Below, piece after piece: positions 12,198 through 24,039 of a stretch of 64,000 nt of DNA; the stretch's first letter is position 1, and every line of letters starts with the position of its first letter. Source of the DNA: Apoda limacodes (Eukaryota; Arthropoda; Insecta; Lepidoptera; Limacodidae); the NCBI GenBank assembly GCA_946406115.1, contig OX291544.1, positions 8,308,001-8,372,000 on the forward strand. The letters are read 5' to 3'. A program made the translations under genes and the position numbers. The notes beneath the pieces are model-generated. The model saw nothing but the letters and a program-made list of their open reading frames with translations, had not been told where the DNA came from and made no database searches.

Positions 12198-12470
12198 TTC
12201 AGAAACGGCTCTAACGATTCTCATAAAATTTAGTATGCGGAGGGTTTCAGGGGCGATAAACCGATCTAGCTAGGCTTCATTTTTAGAAAACGTCGTTTTA
12301 TCGTGTTTTCAGGCAAGAATAAACTAAAAAATATAACTCTTCCTGACATCTATTGGGGAGTAGTAATACTATTATTTTTACCGACTTACCGACACAGCAA
12401 CACTAAAGCTACTCGACAATAGATGGCGTTGCTAAAGAAAACGAGCGAAGCTCGGTCCTCCAGGTACTAG
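12131..12470 (-). repeat. TA-microsatellite element, copy 2
   Basis: The fullest minus-oriented copy: CTAATACCTTTAGACG, a (TA)n run at about 12162-12193, CAGATTCAGAAACGGCTC, GAAAACGTCGTTTTATCG, TAGATGGCGTTGC, then CGAGCGAAGCTCG (a perfect small hairpin), GTCCTCCAGGTACTAG. A hairpin near an end finishing CTAG suggests Helitron affinity, but I cannot establish that. Confidence 0.7.
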
Positions 12471-12475
12471 CTATT

Positions 12476-15400
12476 ATCTTTAGGTTTCGGACAGATAAAA
12501 ATACCGAAAGCGTAGGCTTATTAATAAGTTTAAATGTTAGAGTCCCGTTGGCACATTTTAAATACGGAATATAAAAAAAGGCGAAGGTAGAATCTATAGT
12601 ATGTATTTGGTACAACAAATGACTTCCACTTGTAAAAAAGTATTTTTCTCTAATATTGCAAGAGACTTAGTAACTTTAGTCTATAAACGAATAAAGAGCT
12701 TAATTGAAGAGACGAAGGCGTCGAACCGGCGACGAAGCTTAAAATATAAGCTTACTTCGTTAGTTGCCCTCCCGCTGCTTTATTGAAACCAAATTGACTT
12801 ACCTGAAACAAATTGCCAGAAATCAATTAAGTTCAGTGACATTAAATTAAACACAATAGTTAGGGTAGTTTATGAATGGAACACAAAGATAATACAATTT
12901 CATTAAAGATCCCAACGAAATGTTTTAATTTAATATCAGAAGTTTTAAATTAATTCCCATTAAAGCCTCATATTTATATACACATATAACATCACGCCTA
13001 ATTCCCACAGACAGGGAACGGAACGGCTAGACAGAGACCACAAAGTGTCACTAGTTACGATCCGAGCACGTTTCTTTTACTTCACCTACTTACATCAATA
13101 ATTAAATTTACAATTGTCCTTTGGACTCTTTTGAATAGACCGGACTTTTGACTGGAATACGTTTGACGTCTCTATTTCTACTTAAGCCTCTACCAATTAT
13201 TCCATTGACTTTGGCCGCATAAAATTGTTTTGTCTAGGTGTATAAAAAATTCTAATATTCAAGTCTCGATATACCAAAACCACCTGTTTTGATACCACTA
13301 GATAGTAAACAAGCTAACGGTAACCCATACTGTCCTTAGAGAAAACCTTGGCATGAAGCGCATTGTGGGTAACAGAAGTATCATAGGTGTTGGTTTTCAA
13401 TTACAGAGGCAAATATTGGAAGACTGGGAGCCGAAACTGCGCACAGTTCCGTACGTACATAGGTATCATGTGGGACTGGCGGGGGCGTGAAAAAGTCTGA
13501 TGAGGACGAAAATAATATAAAATAGGTAGAATCTATGATAAGTAGGTACAGGTTCATACAAAGTATTATTAATTTTTATATTTTTTTATATGATTAAAAT
13601 ATCAATACTAATAATCTAATCAGGCGATCGTCGCCAACACTTCTTTTACATTCATAGTATTGCGGTCTGGTGCACAAAATTTTAATAACTTCTAAAGAAA
13701 TTTGGATTTGAGATGTGAAAACCGTCAAGCGCTTAAGGTGATGGCTTTTTGACCTTAAAAAAATATATGTTATAGTTTAAACCTTAAATCAGTAAATTTC
13801 CTAATATTATAATGATTTGCCTATTGAAACAGTAAGAAAAAAATTGTCATTTTTTTGGGCTTTAAATTAGATTGTTTGAAAAACTAAGAGTGATATTCTA
13901 TTCATTATTATTACATAAAATATATATTAATATGACCAAGTGAATTTGCTAATTTTATAGATCTAAATAAGTATTTGAATTTTATACCGATAAAAAACCG
14001 AAGAGAATCGAAATTTTCAACCTGCGGTCACATGCTAGCGCCTATCGTACGTGGAACTGTGGCTCTTCGTATGCTTCAATAGTGTAATATGTATTTGTAC
14101 ACGGGTCGAAACGGCACACTTCTGCTAGGGTATGCCATAGCCTTAAGCAAAAAAAAATAACCCGATATCAAATCAGTTTACATGAATTCCATTGAGTATT
14201 ATTACAGTAGCCATATTATATAACACAGTTTAGTAAATTACATTAATAATGTTATCAGCTAACAATAAATTATAAATACTTTGACAGATAACGTCGATAG
14301 CAGGAATCGTATCATAATAATTATCACCGAACTATTGAATCGAAAAATATTACCTACTTGTGCGAAGTTCGATAATGACGCCAGCAATTGTGAAATTTAC
14401 ATAGGCATTTTAGTAAAAAATAATTAGTTTTCATATGGTTTAAACAATAATTACTTCTACCTAATAATTTGGACAATTACAAAGTTCAATGTTTAAGTAC
14501 CGTAAATATTTGTTTTACCTAGTTCAATTTTATTTGTTTTAACCTAGGTCAGTTTTATTTGTAACTTCTTTTTTCTATTTATGATCGTAAGAAAACAAAT
14601 AAGATTTTGTATAAAAAAATCATAAATATTATCCAACATAAATAAACCGTAACTAGCTAGTATTTCAAAGAATTTCTGCCTTATCCAATGGCCCTTTTAA
14701 TAAGGTTCTAACAGTCTGATTTCCAAATAATTTATTTGGACTGATATAAAAATCTATAAGATGCTTAAAAGATAAATTGCTTAATCTTGACATATTCATT
14801 TAATATCCAATCCAATATTCATCCGGCTCTCAAATGCGATTAAAAATATCAAACCGAAAATTAATAAGATTATGATTATTAACTTATACCCACGTCTGCG
14901 CCAACGTAGGCTATATACATATATAGATTTAACTACAAAGTGCTTAACAAAGTTGAACCCATTGCTTTCAATGCTTATAAACATATAAAAAAAAAACAAA
15001 ATCATTTTGACTAGGTTCGAAAACGTCTTCAGACTTTGAATCACGTTGATTTTTTTTGACTAATTCTCAAATAAAACAAGAATTTTAGACAACATTAATT
15101 TTAAGAATAGAGACATCCTCTATGTTTTTCTTACCGTGTCATTTGATTTTTAACGGTTAAACACTAACTACTCAATTTGTCGCTACTTATCAGGGATTTC
15201 CTGACATTTTTTAATTACTACAGTAAATTACTTTACAACTTTATGTACGAATGATCGGCCAGGTGCGAGCGAATCATTAATGAGGACCTACATCGTATTA
15301 ATGATTTATTACTTTAACAGTTTCACAGTTACCAATTATCAAATTTTTCAGCCATCAAATTTCAGAGTAATATTTTTTGTACAATTTCGGACATAAGTCA

Positions 15401-16110
15401 AAAAAGCAACATGTCACATTAAATTATAAAAAAAATTGTACTGGATAGTGCAAATAATAACTAATAACGATAATAATAATAAGAGCGATAATTTATGCAA
15501 TTTCATTGCTTGTAACAATACTATCTTTATACTTAAATAATACTATCTTTTTACAGTAATGGTTTTACCTACAGATTTTCATCCCCTATTTTGCTCTCCA
15601 GGTGATGAAATTACAAAAAAAGTGAAACACTTCAATCTTAATTTTTAATCCAAAAGCTAAATACCAATTTTGTGCATTTAGCTTTAAAAAGGACGGATTT
15701 CCATACATTCTTACTGCCCCTGGGGTAATCCTTTGAATGTTGCAAAATCTTTTCTTAGCACTGGCCTAGGTGGCTAACAAGCTAACGGTCCGCCAGATAT
15801 TAAGATGGAACTAAAAAAAATGATAGTAATAAATAATAGACTAAAATAAGTTCCAAGAAACGATCCAGGTACTTGATGCACTCATGTGGCAAATTTATAT
15901 TTTTTTTATTCGAATCAAATTAAGTTGATTTATTTTTTTATTATTTTTTTATTTTATTTTTATTACGAAATATTATAGTTTGCTACCTGGCAACTTTTTA
16001 TAGTTATTAGTAGCAACACTTAAATGACACATTTGTCGTTATGTGCTTGCTGTCGTAAACCTTGACACAGTCGAACTTACCATTAACGCTGCGTTTTGCT
16101 ATTTTGAACA
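12476..16110. other. Long AT-rich stretch, one GC-richer patch
   Basis: No recognisable gene or shared repeat. The patch at 13310-13520 is GC-richer (includes GGGACTGGCGGGGGCGTG) with no open frame of useful length; it could be a conserved non-coding segment or an old repeat. A block at 15720-15810 (GGTGGCTAACAAGCTAACGG, TCCGCCAGA) resembles a decayed LINE 3' tail on the minus strand. 15900-15970 is a low-complexity T-rich run. Confidence 0.4.
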
Positions 16111-16114
16111 TCGC

Positions 16115-16500
16115 TATTTTTAATCGACTTCAAAAAAAGGACGAGGTTCTCAATTCGTCGGAATCTTTTTTTTTTATGTATGTTCCCCGATTTCTCGAAG
16201 ACACCTGGACCGATTCGAGAAATTCTTTTTTTTTAATAATTTAATTGAAAAGGTTATACTTTTCAGGTGGTCCCATATTATTATAGAGAATTTAAAACTA
16301 AAACTTTTGGAGAAAAAAAATAATTAATGTTAATTTGGAACTGGTGAAACGCCTTTTATGTTGACGATTGTATAAAACTTTGTTACGAGTATGGATGTTT
16401 TAAGTGTACAAGAGCAAAAAAGCAATTCGGCACTCAAAAGAAAAAAAATAAAAACTTTTTGATAAAAAAAACAACCGGTTTCAAAAAGATCTCTTTTTAA
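16115..16500 (+). repeat. Dispersed repeat, CCGACTTCAAAA family, copy 2
   Basis: Matches 1258-1545 block by block: CGACTTCAAAAAAAGGACG, GGTTCTCAATTCGTCGG, TCTCGAAGACACCTGGACCG, GGTTATACTTTTCAGGTGGT, and a closing CCGGTTTCAAAAAG. Unlike copy 1, the MITE partner sequence is not visible downstream. Confidence 0.65.
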
Positions 16501-16765
16501 TGCAATAAAGCAAACTAATACTGATTTAATCCTCAATAATTACTTTAGTAATAAAAAAAGCCTATTTTCATTACATTCACATATATTTTATCAAAATTTC
16601 TTCGCTTATAGGATTAAAAAAAATCATATGATTTAAATTACTCGACCCCGATTAGTTTCGTAAAAATCAGTGTATAAAAATATTATTCCGTACATCTACA
16701 ATTTACAAAAAAGAAATATTTATAGTTTAAAATTTATTATTTTGCACTGGTACCGAACTCTTACC

Positions 16766-17492
16766 ATTCTTAGGGTTTCGTACCACAAAAGAGAAGGAAC
16801 CCTTATAGGATCACTTTGTTGTCCGTCTGTCTGTCTGCACTAAAAAAAAAAAATGTTAGATATACATATTTAAAGGTTAATTTTAGTCCTGTACGGGAGA
16901 ATTTGTTTCTGTATACTAAGCAAAACGGTATGATATTGACCTTGAATTTAGTTGAACTGACCTTTTTATCAGTATTTTTACAAATTTTCACGCAGGACCT
17001 GCACGTATGTTAATTCAACCAATTTTTTTTTTTTAGTCTGTCTGTCTAGACCCAGAACGCGTCAGAACAGTCAGAAACGCGTGAAGATATCAAGTTGAAA
17101 TTAATATCAAATACTAAGATCTACAGTCCCTTGAAGCTGTAAAAAAATCAAGCTCATAAGTCAACGTAATAAAAAAAATACTGCCGAAATACGCTTACAT
17201 TTTGGCATTCAGGAATAAATCAAAACCTAAGGGGTACTTTCCGTTGTCCTAGAATCATGAAATTGGGCAATAATGCTTATTGCCATGTAGCACACATAAA
17301 AGAAAAAATCTGAAAACCGTAAATTTGTTGTAACGTCACAAAAAATTTTTTTTTGGTAAACTAACCGCGACCTATGTCGATATATTGGCACAACAGTTGT
17401 CCAACGGCAAAGTTAAGTTTGTCCCTCAATACAATTCACCTTTTACAAAACCCTCGGGGCGCGAGTCCGACTCGCACTTGACCGTTTTTTAT
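16766..17492 (-). mobile_element. GGTACGGAACCC-family element, copy 3 (long, diverged)
   Basis: Opens with AGGGTTTCGTACC and TTGTCCGTCTGTCTGTCTGC. A second CTGTCTGTCTAGACC block lies at about 17038. It closes with GGGGCGCGAGTCCGACTCGC and ACTTGACCGTTTTT, the standard minus-orientation end. At about 720 bp it is longer than the roughly 450-bp copies, so it is a longer subfamily or two overlapping copies. Confidence 0.6.
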
Positions 17493-17965
17493 TTATAGTC
17501 TGTTTACATTCTTTACTCCAGGAACGACTTCATTTAAAAGTAGATGTATGGAAAGTAGCACAAATAAAGGAATGGAAGTATTAATGGAGAAAGTTCACGG
17601 CCAAGTCAACAGACCTAGGTCACGGTCAAATGAAAGCACGGTAGAACGTAACCACTGCCGGCTCATTGTTACCAACGACACGGTAATTGTCGATAACAAC
17701 GCAAACTAACGCAAAAACAACAACATTATATAAATTGATGCATCACACGACGCTTTTGCAGCACGAACGACGAATAAACAATGCAACGAAGACATAAAAA
17801 TGGAAAAAGTCACTCATCTTAATGATTTATTTTTATTTTATGCACATGTGGATTTGTTAAATAATTTCTCTACTTTTGATTTAATACAAATACAGGTGCA
17901 AAAAGTGTGACGCGTAAATTACATATCAGTTTTAATATTACTTTCCATATTAAGCCTGCAAATTC
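17493..17965. other. Unassigned DNA beside the MULE
   Basis: A GC-richer piece at 17620-17790 has no shared repeat and no open frame. A TSD-like octamer immediately precedes the MULE (see 17966). Confidence 0.35.
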
Positions 17966-18299
17966 CATTCCGGACCCAACGCACCCCTGGAAGACACCCC
18001 TAGGGGTGTCACGGGAATTTGAATTTGGACCCGTGGCAACCCCAGGTCCTCAAATCTATACAACGGTGTACCAGTGGTATCACGGGTTCTATTTACTAGT
18101 TCTCATGAATCCGTCAATCGAATAGTGATGGGACAGATAGACAGCAGTAACAAAATAATTTCAATAGTCTAATTTTAATATTATTCAACGAGATTTCTTC
18201 AGTGCGTGGCCTAATGTTATTTATCTGTTCAGAAATTGCAATTGAATGTACAATTTCCGTGTTTTAGGCACTGCTTTTAAATTGTGAATATTTTGCAAT

Positions 18300-19545
18300 A
18301 CGTTTAGTAAACGCATCACTGAAACCGTAATTTTATTGATAAATTTGTTTAATTTGGAATGGTACCTTCTAAAATGTTATTTGTCCTATGACGCTCTCCA
18401 AAGACGCTAAAAATCTCAGGTAAATGTACGCTGAGCCAAAATCTTTCTATATAATTGTTATTTTTCTCCATATCGACAAAACATTCGAATGTAATAAATT
18501 CAAAGACCTCCCGAATGGAATAAGTGGTAAAACTGCTGTTAGGCTCAGTTTGTTTTAGTCTAACCCAAAGACTTTGATTTTCGCCATATATTTTGCATCC
18601 AATGATCCTTTTACAATAATGTTGGAAAACACTTTTAAACAAGAGTTAATTGCTCCTTTTTCGTAGTCAGAATGTAATTTGATAGGTTCCCATTGTTGTA
18701 CTTGCTCCTTTTTCGTAGTCAATGTAATTTGATAGGTTCCCATTGTGGTAATTGCGACTTAATTAAGCTTATCAGGATGTAATATCTGTGCCCCTTGCGG
18801 TCTGTTATCGATGCGAAAATTAAGAGCTTTGCCTTAGTATATAAGTACGAACAGTATATCTCCATGAAATATATACATCCGGACAAATGGTCTCGGACAA
18901 CTGTGAAACGTACCATCTGCGAAATATTTTTTAATGTTCGCAATTAGCTTTCGAGATTCTTTTGAACAAAAATCTATTATATATGTATTAACTGCTAGAT
19001 TTTGGTAGTCTGCCAGCACAAATTCCCGAAAATTTTAATGGGACTTTAACTTCATTTGCTTTATTGAATACAGTCTTCGACCCTACAGATTTGTTTCTGG
19101 CAGAGTAAAGAAAATGCTTCTCCTCCTCGTATGCTGGAAATTTTTGGGGCTTTTTTGACAGATCTATTATGTAATTCTACTATTTCCTTTTTACATAATC
19201 TGTGGACTGGTTCATCGGATGTAATCACGTCTTCTCGTAAATCGCATATGTCCTTTAATATCTCAGAATCATTTTACGTGACTTCGTGGTCAATACTTTT
19301 TAATACGACTTTTCTTTCCTAAAAAAATTACAAAATTAATTATTATTGTTATTAATTATATAACACGCGGAAACTACGAGTGTGGGTCCTGGACATACGC
19401 ATTTAATTACGAAGTTTAAGGACCTTATCTATGGTTAAAGACCCTGGACCTTTTGATTTTTTATAAGTTGAACATTGCCACGCAGACGTATACCGTTCTT
19501 TTCTATGATGTCTGTGTTTATTATGCAGCAGAATTGTTTCTCCGT
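18300..19545 (-). pseudogene. MULE transposase pseudogene with FLYWCH-like N-terminus
   Basis: Reading 5' to 3' on the minus strand, 19545-19401 gives a FLYWCH-like finger: histidine-rich LLHNKHRHHRKER, then W-Q-C, then KKSKGPGSL, where a cysteine would be expected. 19290-19100 encodes the linker, including EPVHRLCKKEIVELHNRSVK. 19019-18850 gives KYFADGTFHSCPRPF, the first catalytic Asp motif (DGTF) of MULE transposases. 18755-18650 gives EPIKLHSDYEKGAI, the second Asp motif (usual form DFE). 18600-18349 gives GCKIYGENQSLW and RTNNILEG, the family's GC..H..Q and RTNN.EG motifs. After EG a one-base shift is needed to recover YHSKLNKF. A direct duplication of about 50 bp (18650-18751) repeats the second Asp motif, and one unit has lost two bases. 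At least three frame changes and no single start codon. Confidence 0.75.
18650..18751. repeat. Tandem duplication, two units of about 50 bp
   Basis: Units 18650-18701 and 18702-18751 share TTGCTCCTTTTTCGTAGTCA and AATGTAATTTGATAGGTTCC. The second lacks two bases, so the duplicated transposase motif is out of frame. Confidence 0.85.
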
Positions 19546-19879
19546 CTATCTTCATAAAATTAAGATCCTACGTTTCCGTTCCTACATTCATAGCTGCACA
19601 AAATACTGATATATTATTAATTAATATTAGAATGCTTCGACACACTTCAACTTGATTGACATTTTTAAAATCAATAGAAACACGTCGACTGTCACTTTTA
19701 AAAACTTAGAATTTTACAGCTTCGACTTATACCCAACGTTCAAACGCACTGCACTAAATGACCTAGGGTTGCCACGGGTTCAAATTCAAATTCCCGAGGG
19801 TGTCCTCTAGGGGTTCCTAGGGTCCGGAATGACATATTCGCAGATGCGGGGGATCCGCTTCATTCCTGAGAGAACTCTG

Positions 19880-20110
19880 GATTAGGATAAAACTATCCTA
19901 ATATCCCCCTTATATAAGAATCCCTGTCCCAAATTTTATATAAAATCTGTCCATCCGTTTAAGTGTGGTTGATTACTTTATCCGAACATCCTCAGTAGTG
20001 AACGCTTATATTTATAATAGGTATCAGTGAGATTTAACGTACGTTTTTAGGGTTTCGTACCTGGAGCTCCTAAAGTCAGTCTGCAGTCCAACTTTATCAT
20101 GGCCGGTTTT
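19880..20110. repeat. Fragments of dispersed repeats
   Basis: 19890-20010 has a run (ATCTGTCCATCCGTTTAAG) comparable to the interior of minus-oriented Helitron-like copies. 20048-20110 (TTTTTAGGGTTTCGTACC) matches one end of the GGTACGGAACCC family. Both are short and decayed. Confidence 0.3.
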
Positions 20111-20770
20111 CTTGACCTGGCATTTGCGATGTCATTATCTAGAGCTTATTTAGTTATAGTACAGGTTAACTAAACAAGTTGAATATTTGAAAAGCCCGGT
20201 TTTAGATCCTTATCCCTATGTTAACTCCCTGTGCTAACAAACAATAAGATTTATGTACCCAGCTACAACTACTAAATAAAAAAAAAACTGAAAGTAGACA
20301 AATGCAATTTATCAATTACCACGGCTTATTTCTCGCATCAGTAACGGCCTTCGTTTACAAAATTACTGTAATAACAATCAAGTACAACTGTAGATTAAAG
20401 ACTGTCTAATGGGTTATACTTACTTGGTCTTTAGTTCCAAAACAGTTTAAGTTAGTAACGTTATCATACCTGCAGTTGTATATAGGTTCTATAGAAGTCA
20501 GTCTGGACGTTAAAATTTAAACTATCTGCAATCTTACACTGAATGATTAAGCAATGAAACTTGGAAGGAATTAATTAGACCCCTAAGCTCAATATAGGAC
20601 AAGTCGCCGTCGAAAACATATGCAGCCTCCCTTTGTACCCTCTGTCCTAAAATACAGACTTAGTTGTATTTCCTCAACTATGGCGTAATAGGAAGCCGTG
20701 GTTGGACCACAAAGCAAAAACTTAGTTTACATTGTATAGCATTAAGGTCTAAATCCGCAGAAATCCATAT
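20111..20770. other. Unassigned AT-rich DNA
   Basis: No repeat or coding signal recognised. Confidence 0.4.
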
Positions 20771-21041
20771 TCATACTAATATTATAAATGCGAAAATAAC
20801 TCTGTTCGTCTGTCTATCTTTTGTTACCTCTTCACGCTTAAACCCCTGAACCGATTTAGATGCAATTTGGTATAGAGATAGTTTGGATCCCGGGAAAAAA
20901 CATAGTTTTTATTCCGAAAAATTCATAAGTCCCGCGGGAATCGTTGAAGCGAGCTTCAACGAACTATAGCAAACTTCATTAGTTTAAGTAAGAATCCCAC
21001 GCTGATTACCAAATTTAGGGCGGGTGGAGCCGCTGGCAAAA
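20771..21041 (+). mobile_element. Helitron-like non-autonomous element, copy A
   Basis: Begins TCATACTAATATTATAAATG then CGAAAATAACTCTG and GTCTGTCTATC. It carries CCCTGAACCGATTTAGATGC, GATAGTTTGGATCCCGGG and CCCGCGGGAATCG, and ends with a decayed GGGCGGGTGGAGCCGCTGGC. The better preserved relative at 59361-59573 shows the same start and an intact CTAG end. Confidence 0.65.
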
Positions 21042-21059
21042 TTCAATAATTACCAGCTG

Positions 21060-21415
21060 TCCCATTAAGATTGTAAATGCGAAAGTTTCCGAAATGTTTT
21101 GTTGTTTGGTACTAGATCACCATATGGAGCGGGAACCGCTGAAACGATTCAGATGAAATTTGTCATTGAGATGGTTTGAGTCCCGGGTAAGGAAATGGGT
21201 ATGGTGGCTATTCTTTATCTCGGAAAATTCAAAAGTTTCCGCGGGAATAACTAAAACGTCTGTTATTCAATCCTGGCGCAACGGAGCATCCAATTGAGCT
21301 GAAAATTTGCACAGAGATAGTTGAAGATACGAAGAAGGACGTCTACTTCTTATCTCAGAAAACTCAAAAGTTCTCGCAGGCAATAAAACTAGACGAACGA
21401 ACCATAGCTGCGATT
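21060..21415 (+). mobile_element. Helitron-like element, copy B with internal repeat
   Basis: Starts TCCCATTAAGATTGTAAATG and repeats the copy A blocks: CCGCTGAAACGATTCAGATG, GATGGTTTGAGTCCCGGG, TTTCCGCGGGAATAAC. It then repeats similar sequence from AACGGAGCATCCAATTGAGC, a block also present at 56850. The 3' CTAG end is not visible, so it is truncated or two partial copies. Confidence 0.55.
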
Positions 21416-22300
21416 AGTATAAATCAAGGAGTTTATTATATTAACATGATGTTTAAGTAAACTGAGCATTAAATTGAAATCGAGAATCAGAGAATCAAGA
21501 AATTATATTTAACTACTTGTAGCTACTTACTTACCCAATTCTTGGTAAATAAGAACATTGTTATCTTAAAATTGAGTAGAAATCAGACAGATCTAATGGA
21601 TCAAAATTCAATTTAAAAGTCCGTAACAAACCCAATTAGCAAATAAAAATAGCGAGAATCTCAGTCAAGAACAATATAAAGACACATTGTCTCGGTTACA
21701 ATACAAGCAAGCAGGTATAATAAAGTTGTGGGATCAACTGAACGTTCAAACAAAACTCAGCGATTCGCACACAGAATTATCAGCTTAGCCGTAGAATTAC
21801 TGTTAATTCCATTCTAACGAGAGACACCAAATGACGTGATAACATGGTAGATAACAAGTGTTTAAATTATAACCTCAACATTGGTGCGTAGCAAGTACAA
21901 TACAACCATTAATTTGACATTTTCTGGTTAGGTATATGTTTTTTAATTGAAGTTTTTTGGATGTTTGCTACACAATCACGTATCGACCTGTCCTGGATAA
22001 ACATATAGGGTATTTTAAACCCGATTTGGAATCAACACAAGAGTGGGTTTTTCTGTAGTCAAAAAATGTGTAAAAGATAAATATCTGCCTTATATGCCGA
22101 TATTTAAAACACCTATGAACCAATTTTCGTTGAAAATAATTGTGTTTAAAAGTATTTATAAACTTTCCACATCATCCGGGTTATTTTTAGATTTTCAGAA
22201 AACACGGTTCAAAAGTCACAGAGAAAAGTCAGTTAAGAGCCTCAAATACGTTTTAAAGCTGGCGCTAATGACCTGAAAATAATTAATAAAAAATAATTAC
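21416..22300. other. Unassigned AT-rich DNA
   Basis: The plus-strand open frame at 22043-22276 has no recognisable motif. No shared repeat. Confidence 0.4.
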
Positions 22301-22302
22301 AT

Positions 22303-22502
22303 TATAGGCTACATCCAATTTTAAAATAATAAGGTACGTGTCTATATAGGCTATATTAAATTTTGAAACTTATTACTATTCTAAATAGGCTATAACTAAT
22401 TTTTGAGATAATAAAGTGTCTATATATGCTGTATCCATTTTTTAAAATAATTACTTGTCTATATAGGCTATATCCAATTTATGAAATAATTAAGTGGCCA
22501 TA
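22303..22502. repeat. Tandem array, period 39-42 bp, 5 units
   Basis: Units begin ATAGGCTA (one ATATGCTG) at 22303, 22345, 22385, 22424 and 22463, each followed by a variant of TCCAATTTTTAAAATAATAA. Units differ at several positions, so the array is not recent. Confidence 0.8.
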
Positions 22503-23475
22503 AATACACATAATTTTTGAATGTTAAGGGTTTCCTGACCTGGAAAGCCCGACTGATACTCGACAAAATACATAAATAGAATTTTTATTCTTACTTAACC
22601 CCAATTTGCTCCTATTATTTTAAAAAAAAACAATGGGCAAATGCTACCGAACACGCAAACAAATTTTTTTTCCAATTATTTTCAAAAGCAAATCCTTGTC
22701 GTGAACATAATTCATAGCAATTCATGTAGGACTATATAAAGAGGTTAAAGGCCGAGTATCGTTCAAAGAGCGTGACACACAAGCATAACACTAAAAAGCG
22801 GAAAATTATTTAGCTTGGCGGTACATAACGGAAACATTAAAGAATCATAGATAAAATCATAGCATAATACTCCACAAGCATAATGCAAGCTTTCACCCAG
22901 GCACTAAAACGGCGCCTATCGTAGACGCAATTAAAATGATGGCTATTCGTGAAAGTAAACTTTTTAAATTACAAAGCAAAATCATAGCCAAATAAACATT
23001 ATACTACAGTCGCCATATTGAAATGGATTAAACTTATAACGACACTGGCGACCAAGCAACAAAGGTCAAAAGGTCAGAAAAGTTTGTTGCACTATATTAT
23101 CTTCCATTCAAATCAATCACAGATTTAAAAAAAAAAAACGCCTTCAGAAGCTTACTAGAAAGTAAAGAATAAACCTTATGTTTACGCATATGAGCAAATA
23201 GCATACGCATATCAGTCAAAGTTCAGCAAACCATTAAAGCTGGTATATTACTTTTAAAAATAGCTGGCGATAAAAATGTCCATATAATCTCCCATTTTAG
23301 CGACTGGTCAAGGTCAAAGTTAGTTGGAAGTTTCCACTGCAATACCTACAATCTTACGTGAGCAAAACCTAGTTCTACGTAACTTAAATACTTTACACAC
23401 GTATGTAGAGGGTACTCTACTCGTGGCCCAGTAACAGTGGAAATAGTGGCTTAATTATACTTTACGTCTATAAAA
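22503..23475. other. Unassigned DNA
   Basis: A somewhat GC-richer interval at 22740-22960 (GGTTAAAGGCCGAGTATCG) has no open frame or shared repeat. Nothing else seen. Confidence 0.4.
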
Positions 23476-23479
23476 AACG

Positions 23480-23650
23480 CAATGCAAAGTTAAGCAATGT
23501 CGGGAGTTCTTAGCTGGATCGGTCCCCGCATAATGGCATATTTTTCCGAACTCCTCTATGTTTCGGAGGACATGCTAAACTGTCGGTCCTATGGCTGTTG
23601 TCATAATTATGACAGCAGCCGTTGAGCCAAGTCAGAGGCCTTATAGGCTT
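23480..23650 (+). mobile_element. 5S-rRNA-derived SINE-like repeat, copy 2
   Basis: AAAGTTAAGCAATGTCGGG followed by TTCTTAGCTGGATCGG matches the region of 5S rRNA holding its internal control region, in sense orientation. It continues with GTTTCGGAGGACATGCTAAA and CTGTCGGTCCTATGGCTGTT, the same body as the minus-strand copy at 4950-5195. The left half of 5S is absent. Confidence 0.55.
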
Positions 23651-23778
23651 GAAAAAAAAACGGAAACCACGCGCGATTATTTATGAATACCTAAATACTT
23701 ATTTGTCTCAACATAAGTGAGTAAGTGCGGTTTCAGAGAAACTTGCTGCCGCGAACGCTAAGATTGTAGAATGAGCCA

Positions 23779-23955
23779 AGGTTTTATCTAAAGACTTATA
23801 GTATGGGATTCTTCAAGAAAGAAGTTTTTAGAGTTTTGAAGGGTCGGCAACGCGCGAGTTATGCTGCAGGTATTGCAAGCGTCCATAGGCTGCTGTGACC
23901 GCTTACCAGCACGTGGACCGCAAGCTTATTTACCACCTCAGTGGTACAAAATAAT
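23779..23955 (+). mobile_element. LINE 3' end / SINE tail, copy 2
   Basis: Shares GTATGGGATTCTTCAAGAAA, GGGTCGGCAACGCGCGAGTT, GCAAGCGTCCATAGGCTGC, TGACCGCTTACCAGCA and TTACCACCTCAGTGGTAC with the copy at 10957. Here the poly(A) has decayed to AAAATAATAATC. Confidence 0.7.
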
Positions 23956-24039
23956 AATCGATCTCCCCCTTTGGGTGAAGGAATTTAAAAAAACGTTAAA
24001 AGTTCCGGAAAGTGTGTTCATTGAGATAAATTAATAAAC

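Larger units (their letters stand above)
17966..19831 (-). mobile_element. Broken Mutator-like (MULE) transposon with TIRs and FLYWCH domain
   Basis: The left TIR (17966-18048) starts CATTCCGGACCC and the right TIR (19760-19831) ends GGGTCCGGAATG. Both share GGGAATTTGAATTTG and ACCCGTGGCAACCC in inverted order; the left TIR carries an extra insertion of about 12 bp. The flanking octamers GCAAATTC and ACATATTC agree at 6 of 8 positions, a possible decayed target-site duplication. The minus-strand interior encodes a FLYWCH-like segment and a MULE transposase remnant (separate entry). FLYWCH plus MULE transposase fits the Phantom-like branch of MuDR elements. At about 1.87 kb with several frameshifts it cannot be active. 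Confidence 0.75.

Noticed and set aside
13488..13502. Hammerhead-ribozyme-like core CTGATGAG...GACGAAAA
   Set aside because: No usable stem II between the two conserved strings and no stem III with a cleavage site was found. Likely chance.
17907..18125. 72-codon plus-strand open frame
   Set aside because: Largely the left TIR of the MULE.
23486..23529. 5S rRNA gene
   Set aside because: Only the internal half is present, diverged and embedded in a repeat body; the same holds for the four other 5S-like segments.
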